A stretch of DNA of 64,000 nucleotides from the NCBI GenBank assembly GCA_027627225.1, contig CM051030.1:4121501-4185500 (forward strand), read 5' to 3'. A program made the position numbers and the translations under genes. The notes below the pieces were generated by a model. The model had not been told where the DNA came from, made no database searches, and was given only the letters and a program-made list of their open reading frames with translations. Every line of letters starts with the position of its first letter. Within the stretch, counting starts at the first letter, position 1. This document shows positions 1 to 11,517 of the stretch, one piece after another. This DNA is from Congeria kusceri (Eukaryota > Mollusca > Bivalvia > Myida > Dreissenidae).

Positions 1-246
1 ATTTGAAAAAAAAAATTGTTAGTTAAGAAGTGAACTGCGTTATTGATTGATCAACAGATTGTGAACTGTTGCTTACATGACAAGTAGTTTCAGTTTTCAC
101 ACATTATCTCTGCAAATGTTATAACAAAACAAGCAGCAGAAAATGTCCTAGATAAGTCAAAAATGCTTCCCCAATGTATGAACTTTCAATAAAATAAATA
201 GTAAATGAAATGCACTATTTTCATAAGCAATTTACATATTGTTTGA

Positions 247-1640
247 CTAGAATTGTGGTTCAACTATTATATTCAGATCACCATTTTTATAATCTTCTTT
301 TAAATTATAAACATACACAGCTCGGTCGTTGTCATACTTGACATTATACCATTCTGGGAACCCTGGCACTATACTAATAACTTTGCCTTTGTAAGTTGCA
401 TCTTCAAAACGATGATCAATACATTTTCCCACAAAGAGGGGGACGTTTCCATGTTTAACTTCAGTAGTTTCCACATCAATAGCACTTTCAATTAAGGTAA
501 GAAGGTTTTTATGTAGTGCATTATTGTCAAGTTTTCTGTATTTTCCATTGTGACCTTTTACAGTCAAATTAAAGACAGACTTGTCATTGTATTTTTGTTT
601 TAGTACATTTTTACGGAACAATAGCTGGCTTCTCAGTGCTTTTTCTATTTGTTTCAGGTTATTGCCTGCTGCAGCCATGCCCTCCTGTACTTGAAGCTGA
701 CTTTGCCAAAATCCGTAGTAGCAAACATCATTGGTCATCGCTTCTGCTTTTTTCAATCGTTCAGTCTCTTTCCTTTGCATTTCTTGTTGTTTCAGTTTCT
801 GCTGTTCTCTGCGTTTTTCTTGTATAGCCTTTATGCGCTCTTTAAAAACTTTTCTCAATTCGCGCCCCTCTTGTCTTGATTCTTTTATGTACATATTTCT
901 TTCTGGTTCTGGCAAACCTTCAAGCCATTTAGTTATTAAAAGAGTACATGATATATGCTTCATTAGCCAATAATGTCATTAGCCAATAATGACGCATTGG
1001 GTCTGAATGAAATAAGGTGATCCAACTGGCCGAAAATGAATTCTGGTAGTTTGTTGCGTCTTTTAACTGAGAGTTTCTTCTCTAAGCTGTTCACTGGGTT
1101 CCCAATATTTACCACCAGGTAGATGTTCTGGAATCATTCTCAGAAGAAGCTGCTTCATGAGAAGAAACACATTTTGTAGCAGTGGAATCACCACTTCATC
1201 TACTTTGTTACTTGCAATCAGTGCTTGGAGAACCTTGTCCTTTTCATGTATTTCTGTATTAAATGGTGTAAATGTGCCCGTCATAAACCCCTCCATCTTA
1301 CTTGGGTTGTGTGTAGCCTTATCAAAGAAATCTACTAACGTTTTGAAGTGAAGGTTCATGTCGAGTATATGGACCCGGGGCTTCAATCAATTGCCACAGA
1401 GGGGCAGTTACAAACTTTGAAATTAATCCCAGTGCTTTTGCTCCTGCAAGAAAGAGGTCTTCTTTGATATCCATTGCAACAGCTTTAAGTAAGTCATTAG
1501 ACGTTCCATGAATATTTTCTAAGAAATGTTGTAGGACAGCTGCATGGAAATATACTGCACCCCCAACCATAAATACCATGTTGAACCTGTTGTGTCGAAA
1601 TCGGATTATGTGGTTCTTCTGCGATATAGTACAAAGGAAG
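247..1640 (-). pseudogene. C-terminal part of the decayed gene (three frames)
   Basis: Three frames follow each other: about 1640-1390 (RFRHNRFNMVFMVGGAVYFH to TAPLWQLIE), 1386-1063 (ILDMNLHFKTLVDFFDKA to HLPGGKYWEP), continuing open to about 975, and 963-247 (basic coiled coil, YYGFWQSQLQVQEGM, then VPGFPEWYNVKYDN). A 16-bp direct duplication (961-976 and 977-992) lies at the last frame change. The stop of the final frame is at about 247. Confidence 0.6.
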
Positions 1641-2690
1641 GTTTTCGAAGGCATACTTGCGCCTTTTGTTTTTATCTTCCCCTGCAGCACAGACTTTGCT
1701 GCAGGTTCTCAAGAGTCTAAGTGTGCCACTTTCAGCTTTGTGGTGCCTTTTCAGCCTTGGGTCTCCTGCAGATCCAAGATCTTCTCCTTCATAATTCGTT
1801 TCAAAATTTAATAAGGTGCTTTCACAAACGTCTGCCATACCTACCACAAGGTGCAGCCCGCAGAAGAAGTTGTTCATATTTCCACACAGTGCTTTCTGAT
1901 CAACCGATAGTTTATCGTAGTGGTCAATTACGTGTCGCAAGCACTCTTCTCTATAGGCATTTAGCAAACCATTAAACGTCTTCTCTGTACTGGCACGGTC
2001 GGACATTGTATTTTTCATATTAATAAGTAAATTGTAACCTTGTCCTAAATCTTGTTCTTTGTCACAGTGCGAAGATATGTCATATAGAATCTGCTTTAAA
2101 GTCTCCAATGCTGTCAGGCCACTTTTATCTGACATTTCTCTCAACCCTAGCATGTATGAATTTTCTTTACTAGATACTATGTAAGTATGGTAGGTTATTC
2201 CGTGCTTGCGAGTTTCATCTGTATAAAGAGTAGTGTTGTTTGATGATGATGCGGCTTTTCAAACATGTTTATGAGTAAGGGCAACTTTTCGATCAACAAA
2301 TGTGTCCACTGCTTGTCTGGAAGGAATATTAATGACAGTTTTTCCACAAAGTTTCGCAACTTCTTTGATGACAGGACCTACATGTCTGGTTGCCACTTTC
2401 AAATTTGTTAAATTTATTGCACATTCAACTAACTCGTTGCTATATGTATTTTCAGTTTTGTTCATTAGATTAATTGGTAAGTTGTCATCTAACAGAGATT
2501 CAAGGTATGTGACTTCTGTTTTCAGTTCAGTGTTTTTGATTCTCAGTTGATTTGTTTCTTCTTCATATTGCTTATTCATTTCTGAATAAACACTTACTTT
2601 TCGTTCTAATTCAAAATTATGTTTTGCAAAGGTGTTTCTTTCATTAATAGCTTTACGCATATTCTTCTGTAGATTTTTTATCAGTTCCAT
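1497..2690 (-). pseudogene. Central core block of the decayed gene
   Basis: Coiled coil (NFELERKVSVYSEMNKQ) is followed by ATRHVGPVIKEVAKLCGKT, a single in-frame TGA at 2261-2259, then TLYTDETRKHG, YMLGLREM, TMSDRAS-type residues and NNFFCGLHLVVGMAD. The reading frame before and after the TGA is the same, so this break is one nonsense change and not a frameshift. The Asp/Glu-rich blocks could be remnants of a nuclease core, but no catalytic triad can be assigned with confidence. Confidence 0.6.
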
Positions 2691-3026
2691 TTTGGTCTTA
2701 AGTCTTTCTGCAAATGTTGCATCTGATGTGTGTACTTATGAAATTTTTTTATATTCATTCTTGATGCTTCTTTCACAGATTTCCTTAACATCTTTGCATC
2801 TTTTTCTTCATCAGCAGAGGTCTCCATCATATGCACCTGTTCAACTCTATTTTTTTTCAGTGTGACCTCTCTTCTTTCCAATTTTCTTTTTAGTTGCTTG
2901 TTTTCTTCTCTAAAAACTATAATTTTTGTCTTCTTTCCTGAAGCTGCTGTCTAACAGATTCCGCTTGCTGTTGTGCCTTTTCTGCTTTCAAAGCACGTCG
3001 AGTACCTACGCTTACTTGCTTAGTTT

Positions 3027-3480
3027 TTAATGTACTAATAGCGGTTTCAGTAGGAAAAGAAAATGTTTGTAGAAGAAATTGCTCCCTCTTCTTCCTCTGT
3101 TTTCTTTGTCAATTTGTATAGTCCTATAGATTTTTGCAACACATGGCTTACATGCTAAATTGGACAACTGCGTGATTTGTGCACGAATCTCTGGTATTTG
3201 AAGCACTTCAACGTTGTGGTTTTTACAATAACTAAAAATTTCTATTACGCAACCATTTGTTAACTTCTCTAAGTATGGTACATTAGGAGTAAGAATGTCA
3301 ACAATATTTATTCCAAGCAAATTACTGTATAAAGTCATTGTTAGTATTTGCTGATAAACCCTTCACCATCGACACTTAAAGGAGGATATTACAGTTTGTG
3401 TCATCTTAGAACAAGTAGTTGTCCCATTCACCGCAAGATCATGTGTGTAGATATGACAAGAATCTGTACCCATTGTGCCT
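3027..3480 (-). pseudogene. Fragment with Cys/His-containing N-terminal region
   Basis: One frame reads through from MGTDSCHIYTHDLAV to SSFKCRW, a TGA near 3366, and on to LLGINIVDILTPNVPYLEKL, after which the frame changes near 3090 into coiled coil (RKKREQFLLQTF). The Cys and His residues could be a metal-binding module, but the pattern is too decayed to name. Confidence 0.5.
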
Positions 3481-3537
3481 GTTGAGATTGTTTGTGATGT
3501 AAAATTGTGTTTTCTACATCAATGTTTCTTTTTGTAC

Positions 3538-3587
3538 CTTTTTATAAGACTCTGGCTCTCATCGCTGTCAGTAGATGAGTCATCTGT
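3538..3587 (-). pseudogene. Putative third, short Ser/Asp-rich exon of the decayed gene
   Basis: A 50-nt open segment after an ATTTTCAG acceptor reads TDDSSTDSDESQSLIK and ends at an AG|GTACAA donor. The next plausible acceptor (CTCAACAG, ending near 3480) gives the wrong phase for the frame that follows, so either a frameshift has occurred or the true junction differs. Confidence 0.35.
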
Positions 3588-4219
3588 CTGAAAATTATGT
3601 ATACAAATATACTAAATAAAATCCAATGCGCATCATTTCTAATTCATTTTCTTGTAATTGTTAATGAGAGTGATTGTGTTGAGTTCAATTTATTTTATCA
3701 TATCCGGTTGTTTGTAGGGAAATATCAGTGAAATGAAATTTGTAATTCACTGTATTAAAACAGTAAAAATAAAATTGGTTATTCACCGTTAAAGTTTTTT
3801 TGAAAATTAGGACTTTCAAATGGAACGTTTTCACCGGCAGTAATAAAATACCAAAATAACAAATTGTTCAGCATAAAAGAAAAAAACTGATAAAGAATAT
3901 TGATTTTTAATTAAATTGTGATCATAGAAAATATATTTTTTTCACTCGTGATTGCGCCACTTTTGAAAATATACATTATTACTCGTAAATGAAAATCGAT
4001 ATTCTTCTGAAACCAACAAATATTCTATAATTTATCACCTTTTACCACTGCTTATTACTTAAAAACATTTTTTTGTGAGTAAAATGAAACATTATATCAA
4101 TAATTGATTCAAAACTTCAAATCATTTTGGAACAAAAACAACAAATAACCCCTAAGATATAGTCCTTATTAAGAATTGTTTTAATAATGCAAAAAACATT
4201 CTTAAATACATTATTCTAC

Positions 4220-4363
4220 CTTATTTAACGCTGCAAGCCTTTTCAAATTTGTACTTGAATTGGTCGGCCCCGCGGCCTCACTGCTGGAGAATTGGGTTTC
4301 AAAAGTAAGTGAGCATTCTGGTGGAGAACTGATAAGGTACTGCAGGTCAAAAGCAGGTAGTGC
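4220..4363 (-). pseudogene. Putative second exon of the decayed gene
   Basis: A 144-nt open segment (48 codons, phase 0 at both ends) lies between a TTGTTTTAG acceptor and a GTAGAA donor. The peptide begins ALPAFDLQYLISSPPE and ends KRLAALNK. Both splice sites look functional, so this part may have been conserved longer than the downstream body. No domain recognised. Confidence 0.5.
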
Positions 4364-4424
4364 CTAAAACAACATAAAACTTATAATGTTGATGGTGATA
4401 ACATAATTCAAACTACATCTATGA

Positions 4425-4444
4425 CGATGATGATGATGATGATG

Positions 4445-4486
<42 letters not shown>

Positions 4487-4503
4487 TTTATTATTATTAT
4501 TAT
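4425..4503. repeat. ATG/ATT trinucleotide microsatellite
   Basis: About seven GAT units pass into about 18 ATT units with one interruption. It lies in a putative intron of the decayed gene. No coding sense. Confidence 0.95.
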
Positions 4504-4652
4504 AGTTTTAACTTATTATAAAAACTAATCATAAATTTCTTTGTATTACTTTTATAATTACTATTATTATTATCATTATTATTATTGATTTAATAATTAA
4601 ATCTTATGAAAAAGACAAAATAAAGGATGCACAATAACAAATTATACAGTAC

Positions 4653-4808
4653 GTGTGTGCTGAGATCAAGTGAATCTGGCTCTGTTTGGGTATCAGTATC
4701 AAACTCTGTGTCAAATAGGTCCAAGTCAGATTGTGGTAGAGTGCTGGTGTCGGAATCATCTGATATTACAATGCACTCTGTCACGTCTGTATCTGGCTGT
4801 ACATTCAT
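4653..4808 (-). pseudogene. Putative first coding exon (acidic) of the decayed gene
   Basis: It starts with ATG at 4808 and encodes 52 residues rich in Asp, Ser and Thr (contains ECIVISDDSD), ending in phase 0 at a GTACTG donor (4652-4651). The acidic composition differs from the surrounding AT-rich noncoding DNA. Assignment to the same gene rests on strand, spacing and compatible phase with the next exon. Confidence 0.5.
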
Positions 4809-5984
4809 GTTAGATCATTTGCTTTTAAAATCAAAAGTTGTCATGAGTTACCTGTTCAAGATAAATAACCTATATGTAACCAATAGCATGTTTTGTATTT
4901 TAATAAATGCACACACTGTCTAGGACGATAGATGTGAGGTACGAATATGTTAGATCACTTTCACTTTCGGTTTTGAATTACCCAAACAGACTAAAGAAAA
5001 ATATATTTCATATTAATCGTAAGATTTTAATCACTAAATAACCATATTAAACAAAACATGCCAAATAATACCATTTACTACAAAATGTTTGCATATTTTT
5101 CAAAAATATTGTGTTTAATCATGTTCACGCTATCTTGTGTTGGCCGCCATCTAGAATTTTGCATTAATTCCACCAAACGAGAACGAGGTCAGATTGTTAA
5201 TCTCTCCCGCATTTTTTTGCAAAAACCTAACAAACAGTCATAAAGAACATACTTCAAATTACATTATCATGCCATATTTTCGAGCGTAAAAGTTGTATTT
5301 TAATAAAAGTACATATTTGAATATTTCAAACTTACCGTTAACAATCAAAAAAGCCCATTACTGCGTAGTCTGGACATTTTCCGGGCAATGTCAACACCTT
5401 TTTATCCGAACTGATACAGGCTACATCAAAATTTAATCGTTAAACTTGTAAAAATTTCCGTAAAAAAATGTCCATTATCCTAGGTCAACACGTGGGTCAT
5501 TTCGGGTCGCGTGCAGATTTGTCAAGGGAGATTACTCTTACATGATTTTGCTAATTGTACAGCACATTCTGGTTTGTTTCGGTGTTCCTCAGTATAATTC
5601 GGAGAAACAATCTGGTGACGTAATATAATGTGTAGAATGCGGATAATTTTAAAGCAGTCCCTCCGTGAATCGAATAAGAATCTGGGCCATTTTGGTGGCT
5701 CGTTTTCAAAAAGCTCCCTAGGGAAAGCGTCAGTAAGTTTCTTAAATTCACAAAATTCTAAAAGTCCTCGGCTGTTTCATGTACAGGTCCTTTTACATTC
5801 AAATGTTTCAGACTAGCAAATATTGCTTAGATGTTTCATATTTTACCATGATTTTGTGAACAGAAAAATCATTGGATTTCACATAGAAAATTACATCTGA
5901 AATTTTCACTTCAGTACAACTTAAGTTGAGATTTCCCTAAGGAGCCTTGTGCTTTCGGCCCCAAATTGGCTCTTAAAAAAAACA
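4809..5984. other. No gene seen
   Basis: AT-rich sequence upstream of the decayed gene. Only short chance open frames are present and I recognise no repeat family here. It could include the old promoter of the decayed gene, but no clear element is visible. Confidence 0.5.
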
Positions 5985-6290
5985 CTGATGGATTCGAGGT
6001 AACGCACTGGGTTCGCAGGTTCGAGCCCCCGCTACACCGTAACCTACTAACTCGTCTTTCGCATGAGACGTTAAACCGAGTTGCAGTGTACTAGGAGCTT
6101 CACATCAGGTACTAAAAGACCTAGGGTCGCCTCTGAAACGGAGCGTCTCTCGTATCTTGCACTATCCCCCGTAACCCAACTAACAAGTCTTATGGGGGCG
6201 ATGGCCATATGGGAGAAAATCCCGGTGCAATCGATAAAAATGTACTATGCACGCACTTTACCTTTGGGAGTTTCTAGGGTGGGTGCGGAA
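5985..6290 (+). mobile_element. tRNA-derived SINE
   Basis: The start reads like a tRNA promoter: AACGCACTGGGTTCGCAGGT leads into a B-box-like TTCGAGCCCCC (6018-6030). A conserved-looking body follows (GAGACGTTAAACCGAG near 6066, TAAAAGACCTAGGGTCG near 6112, then GGGGGCGATGGCCATATGGG near 6196). This plan matches molluscan SINEs with a tRNA head and a shared central domain. Exact ends and a target duplication were not resolved. Confidence 0.65.
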
Positions 6291-6354
6291 TTAATATTAC
6301 TTTTTAGTTTAAGGCTATTTATTTGAGCTTGATTGTGTGGAAAGCCAGAGGCTT

Positions 6355-6495
6355 ATTGAAACATTTGAGTCTGTTTCCTGGGTAGAACCAATACTTGGTG
6401 TATTTTGCGAAAGAACTCTCAAACGCTCCCCAAGTAGGGACTGAACTCACAACCTCCCGATCGCAAGGCAGACGCCATATCCATGACAACAATGA
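6355..6495 (-). mobile_element. SINE fragment, second family
   Basis: On the minus strand it reads ATGGCGTCTGCCTTGCGATC followed by GGGAGGTTGTGAGTTCAGTC, a tRNA-like head, and ends near GTATTGGTTCTACCCAGG. A diverged copy in the opposite orientation lies at 38850-38965 inside the Rh gene. Confidence 0.55.
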
Positions 6496-6632
6496 AACAC
6501 TTACGGCTAAATACAAGCTTTTAACAGAGAAAACCAAATAAAATTTCATAACTTAATTATTTTAGTGTGCAAGAAGGGAAGAAAATAAATATTTACAATC
6601 ATGTTCTTAAACCAAATATTCATAATAAAAAC

Positions 6633-7350
6633 AACAAGAGGGCCACAAGGCCCTACGTCGCTCACCTGAGGGCCTAAGGAGCTAAACTGTTTGATGAAGA
6701 TTCGGCTAAAAATGTGGCCTCCAGAGTGTTCACTAGCTTTTTGTTCAATCTGGCCTTGTGATCTATAAGTATTTGTTTGACACCACATGACCCAGTTTTG
6801 AACTTGTTCACAGATATCATTGTGATAAATGTTCTAAGCAAGTTTCGAGAAGATTGGGCAAACAATGTGGCATCTAGAGTGTTCACTAGCTTTTTCTTCA
6901 ATTTGCCATAGTGACCTAGTTTTTAACACCACATGACCCAGTTTCGAACTTGTCTGAGTTATCATTGGGACAAATGCTCTGTGCAAGATTCATGATTATT
7001 GGGCAAAAGATGTGGCCTCTAGTGTTCACAAGCTTTTTTTTTCATTTTGGCCTGGTGGCCTAGCTTTTTATCCCATGTGACCTGGTTTCGAACTTGTCCT
7101 AGATATCATTGGGACAAATATTCTAAGCAAGTTTCACGACGATTGGCCAATAAATGAGGCCTCTAGAGTGTTGACGAGCTTTTTGTTCAATCTGGTCTGG
7201 CGACCTAGTTTTTTTCCGCACATGACCCAGTTTCGAACTCATCCGAGTGGCCTCTAGAGTGTTCACCAGGTAAATATTGACGACGAACGACGGACAAAAG
7301 GCGATAACAAAAGCTCACCATCAGCACGTTGTGCTCAGGTGAGCTAAAAA
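6633..7350 (+). mobile_element. Non-coding repeat element ('gctcacctgag' family)
   Basis: It begins AACAAGAGGGCCACAAGGCC with a nearby GCTCACCTGAG and ends with CGTTGTGCTCAGGTGAGCTA, giving partly inverted ends. The interior is made of diverged tandem units of roughly 115-130 bp containing 'gacccagtttcgaact'. Related elements with the same ends lie at 24957-26229 and 51889-53299. No coding capacity. Confidence 0.7.
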
Positions 7351-9119
7351 GAGACCTCAAAATAATTATAGACATCAGATTTCAAGAAATTGATGGCATT
7401 TATCATTAATCACTTCAAAAAGACCAGCACATTATCTTAAGTAAAATATTTTACTTTGAAACATGATATGTTTCAGTCATAAGAAATGGAAATTCGATAC
7501 ATTTTTCACTAAATGACATCATGTAATTCTACACTTGTTAGTTATGTAGATATAAAATGAAATACCAATGTTATAAACATAAACTAGTGTCAGATGGACG
7601 CTGTAGTACATAACTGTTTACAGGGATAATATACCAGATCTCGAAGGTTTGCAATACATCTCACAATCTGATAATGGTATACCTTTAAAATACATTACAA
7701 TACACATTGTTAAATAAATCTGTATATCTCAGCTATAGAGAACAAGAGCTAAAATTTTCAATGCCAAATTTTAATTTGTTTAACTATGTTTAGTAGATGG
7801 AACAATGATTGTATATTTAAAAGGGCAAATAAACAGTATTTCCCGTAAATATACCATACATATGTATTCCCATTTTCTCAAACATATTTTTCTAGTAGTA
7901 AAAATATATTAGTGGATATGTAAAGAAAAAATATATACAAAGCCAAAAAGTATTTTAGATACACGGTTCATGCAGGATTCAAACTCACACCTACAAAATC
8001 GCCCACTTCAATGAAAACTTTCCTGCACTACACAACATTTCTCAAACTTGCGCATGCGCATAACGGTACTTCATGTACAATTCTTTCATATTGATTATAC
8101 TACTACTGCTAAGGTATGCACCTGCGAAAGCATTACCGATGACCACTGTTTATATATAAAATTTATATATAATTGTCAACAGTTTATAGAAACACGGCCA
8201 TTGTGTTTAATATATATTCTCTGTAAATGAAGTTTTGCAAATGTTATTGTCGATCTACCATCAATATGCCCCTTTAATAAAAAATCCAAAATAGCTGTCT
8301 GACAGGCAATAATCTTGCTCGATAGTATTTGCAATAGGAAAGCATTCTGGGACTGTAATTTTCACCAAGATTGGTAACTCTACTTGACAATTGAATTTGC
8401 CAGTGACAGGTTACGTCCCTTGTCCTTTCTCCCAATAATGAATCTTTTTAATAGCTTTAATAGCCTTTGCAAAGTTATAAATGGATTTGCATGAAATTTT
8501 CAGGAAATATAGTAAAAAGGGCAATGGACAAAATTTAATGATAAGATTTTGATGGTGATCCGGATCACTGTCCGGATCCAGGTTGTTTAAAAATGCATTA
8601 TTTTTTAGAGATATGGCAATTTTGCTGCATTGGCTACGGTCTGTACTCACTGAATAAGTTCTAATTTGTGTTTGAAACTAATTAATATGAAATGCATTAC
8701 TTTAATCTAGATGGTCAAAAAGTTACCCCACTTTTGGACATTAGGTAAAAATAGCTGCTTAAAAGATATATTAGAATTCAAAAAATGTTATCTAATAGTG
8801 TGATGTTATTTTATAATAATTACATAATAAGAACACTATGCCTTACTACACAAATTTACCATTTCTCAATGATGACTAGATATGTGTCCACAGACATGGA
8901 TGCCACCCCCCGCCCCTATGCAGCTTGTCCTACATGGAGCGGCTTTGTCGAGACATGTATACAAATTATTTTGCAAAAGTATCATTGTTCTTTTATACTG
9001 TCCTTTCTGCTAACATATTCTCTTATTCTGTGAAGCACGTCGAGGTATAACAAATTTCCAATCAACAGTTTTAGTCCTGAAAAAAATCAATAAAGTGAAG
9101 TAAATAAAATGTGTGGGCA
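7351..9119. other. No gene seen; possible SINE trace near 7965-8040
   Basis: AT-rich, no convincing open frame. The complement of 7965-8040 has a weak tRNA-like B box (GAGTTTGAATCCTGC). Around 8560-8580 there is a short GATCCGGATC palindrome cluster. Neither can be classified. Confidence 0.4.
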
Positions 9120-9129
9120 ATTATGAGTT

Positions 9130-9695
9130 ATGGTTCTTGTATGCTTCACTGACTCTTTCTATCTTAAATCATTCTGTGAAGAATCAACAAAATGCCTATT
9201 ATCATTTTTAGACTGTGTCTAAAATTCTTATATTTGACGTTTGAGCTTTAAGTGTTACCATGAACCTAAAACTTTTTTAAATTCTTATATTCCACATTTG
9301 ACCTTTAAGTGTGACCTTGACATTGGACCTAGGGCCCTGCTTCTTGCACGCGACACACGGTCTCATTATGCCTAACACTTGGTCAATTTATTTGAAATTC
9401 CTTCCATGCTGGACAAAATTATGTTCTGGACAGGGTCTATGGCTTAAATTCTTATATTTGACCTTTGACCATTAAGTGTGACCTTGACCATGTACCTAGG
9501 GCCCTGGTTGTTGTGCGCGACACACTGTCTCATTATACTTTACATTTATGCCAAGTTATTTGAAAATCCTCCAATGCTGTACAAAGTTATAGTCCGGACA
9601 AGAATCCGAAAATACGTACACACGTACCTATGTACGTACCCACGGACAGGGTAAACACTATATGCCCCCCATCATAGATGTTGAGGGCATAAAAA
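9130..9695 (+). repeat. Tandem-unit repeat ending in a GC hairpin
   Basis: At least two diverged units of about 180 bp share CCTAGGGCCCTG and GACACAC(G/T)GTCTCATTAT. The right end carries TATGCCCCCCATCATAG...GAGGGCATAAAAA, the same kind of hairpin end seen at 11385, 14690, 30655 and 40525. Confidence 0.6.
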
Positions 9696-9879
9696 ACAAG
9701 AGATTTATGAAAATTGTTAATATAACAAAACAATCACGTTTTTCTTATTCTGTCAACTTTTATTTACAAACACTTCACCACTCCTGTAGATCAACACACT
9801 CAAGGTAACGTTTATTTTAAACTCCGAATGCTGCCTTTAAGGGTACAGATCCAGACTTACGCTGGTTTCTGTTTACGTT

Positions 9880-10300
9880 TCCAAAAAAATCTAGGCAGGG
9901 GAGGTAAAAAATAACTTTTTCTCTTTACCTTTTTTTTCTTCTCTGCATATTCACCACACACTTATAGGTATATTGGACTGCATGTAAAATGTTTAAACGC
10001 CTCCCATGAAAGAAACTGTACTTTTATAGCTATATATAAGGTCACAGAAAAAGACATTTCAAAAAGTCAATATCAGTTTGAAATTTACTTTTTCAACATA
10101 AATTTACACTTTCAATCAATGATCATAAATCTTGAAATATATAGAGAGTGGCAAGAAACTTATATGCCAGAAAAAGTTTATGATCGATAGGCAGAACATT
10201 TTTTTAGGGGTCGGTGGAAAAATTAGGGGGGTAGGGTAAGCAGAAACAAACAACTTTGTTTTCGCCTTATTGCAGTTAAGCCCCCCCCCCACCCCCAAGA
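9880..10300 (+). repeat. Dispersed repeat, copy 1
   Basis: It shares long stretches with 55085-55420, for example TATATTGGACTGCAT, AAAATGTTTAAA(C/T)GCCTCCCAT, and a G-rich end around 10205-10235. The two copies are in the same orientation. No coding capacity. Confidence 0.65.
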
Positions 10301-10304
10301 AATA

Positions 10305-10520
10305 GTCCCGTTTCTAGTCTCCCGACCGACCCTTTACTTTTGCTGCCCACCCTACATATTTTTGGTTTCCCAAAATAATAAAGACTGAAAAAGACTGTTA
10401 CCGTGTACAACACAAACCATTCTCCCATCATAAAAAAATATATAAAAAAATGAAAAAAAATCCCTACCTACCGACCCTTATTTTTTTGGGCAGGAGACCA
10501 GAAACGGAACTATTTTTTTT
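10305..10520. mobile_element. Palindromic MITE-like element
   Basis: The left arm (CCCGTTTCTAGTCTCCCGAC, near 10306) is the inverted complement of the right arm (GGGCAGGAGACCAGAAACGG, near 10488-10507), with ACCGACCC/GGGTCGGT subterminal matches. The interior is A-rich. No target duplication resolved. Confidence 0.5.
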
Positions 10521-10964
10521 GGGGGGGGGGCCTTATCATATCATTGATATATATTCTCATTTCATTGTTATAACCAAAGTTATGAAAAACTAGATCTGTT
10601 TGTCTTCAGAAGGAAATAGAAATGTATGGTACTACAGAGCATCATATTAAACATAGAACATAAATAACATATTTTGGCAGACAAAGACATCATGCAAAAA
10701 AACATAACTAAATGCAAACATTTGCAGAAAAAAGCAACGCAATTAAATGACAACATTCATGATACACAAGTAATCATTTGAAGCAGTAACAACATTTTAT
10801 AAAAGTTTAAATTTTAGAATTACCAACTATATGCAATAACAACATTTTATTCATGAGTTACAATTTTAGCAATACCCGGTACAAACAAGTTTATAGTTAA
10901 CAGTCTGATAGGAAAATACCAATATGCAGTCTTAATGAATTGCCCCAAAGAAATGTTTGTCCAA

Positions 10965-11410
10965 ACAAGACACTGTGTTCGATAAACACACGTCCCCGGT
11001 TAGTACTGGACAGCCCAATTGAATTATTCTAAGTCCTAGTTAGGTCAAGGTCAAAGTTTGGTTGAGTGACAAGGGTGAATTGGGAATGGTCATAAGCAAC
11101 AACTGTGTAAGTATCCACGTGCTGTAGTAAGGGGCGCTGGTGCTAGATGAAATGGTAAAATCTATTTAACCAAGAAACAGCCCATTTGAATAATTCTTAG
11201 TGCAAATTAGGTCAAGGTCGAGGTCAAAGTGAGGTTGGGTGATATGGGTGGATAGGGAATAGTCATAAGCAACAACTGTGTAAGTATCCAAGGGTTGTAG
11301 TAAGTGGTGTTGGTGCTAGACGAAACGGTAAAATCTACTTAACCTTGTCACAGAAGGACGGACAGGACAATCACTATATTCCTCCTGCATCAAGATGCTG
11401 GGGGCATAAA
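10965..11410 (+). mobile_element. Short element with palindromic start and hairpin end (pearl-like), copy 1
   Basis: The left end has the palindrome-containing GTTCGATAAACACACGTCCC. The interior has two diverged units with 'ttaggtcaaggtcaaagt' and 'caacaactgtgtaagtatcc'. The right end has an ACGGACGG-type stretch and GCATCAAGATGCTGGGGGCA. Related copies lie at 14283, 30385 and 54260. The design resembles bivalve pearl or Helentron-associated elements; this assignment is inference. Confidence 0.6.
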
Positions 11411-11517
11411 AACATAAAATCAAACTGCTTACAAGAAGTTACGGAACAACAGGTGTGGTGTTTGAATGTAACTCTGTAATTCTTTTCAATGCTTTCTACT
11501 GATAGGATTTTTATGAG

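Larger units (their letters stand above)
247..4808 (-). pseudogene. Decayed intron-bearing copy of an uncharacterised coiled-coil/transposase-like gene
   Basis: Several minus-strand frames join into one protein-like reading: an acidic N-terminus (4808-4220), a Cys/His-containing segment (3480-3027), a long Lys/Gln/Glu coiled coil (3090-2560), a block reading TLYTDETRKHG (about 2225-2190), then NNFFCGLHLVVGMAD (about 1890-1846), HLPGGKY (about 1120), a second basic coiled coil (about 900-700), and a C-terminal segment with GKCIDHRF and VPGFPEWYNVKYDN that resembles a Tudor/chromo-like fold. I recall multi-copy, unnamed proteins of this architecture from corals and molluscs; I cannot name the family. 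The copy is broken: in-frame TGA at about 3366 and at 2261-2259, and frame changes near 3090, 2900, 2690, 1620, 1380 and 980. It is not a processed copy, because consensus-like splice junctions remain at the 5' end. It is probably a dead, transposon-related gene. Confidence 0.72.

Noticed and set aside
6001..6060. Functional tRNA gene
   Set aside because: B-box-like sequence is present but no cloverleaf can be formed with an anticodon arm; the downstream body is SINE-like.
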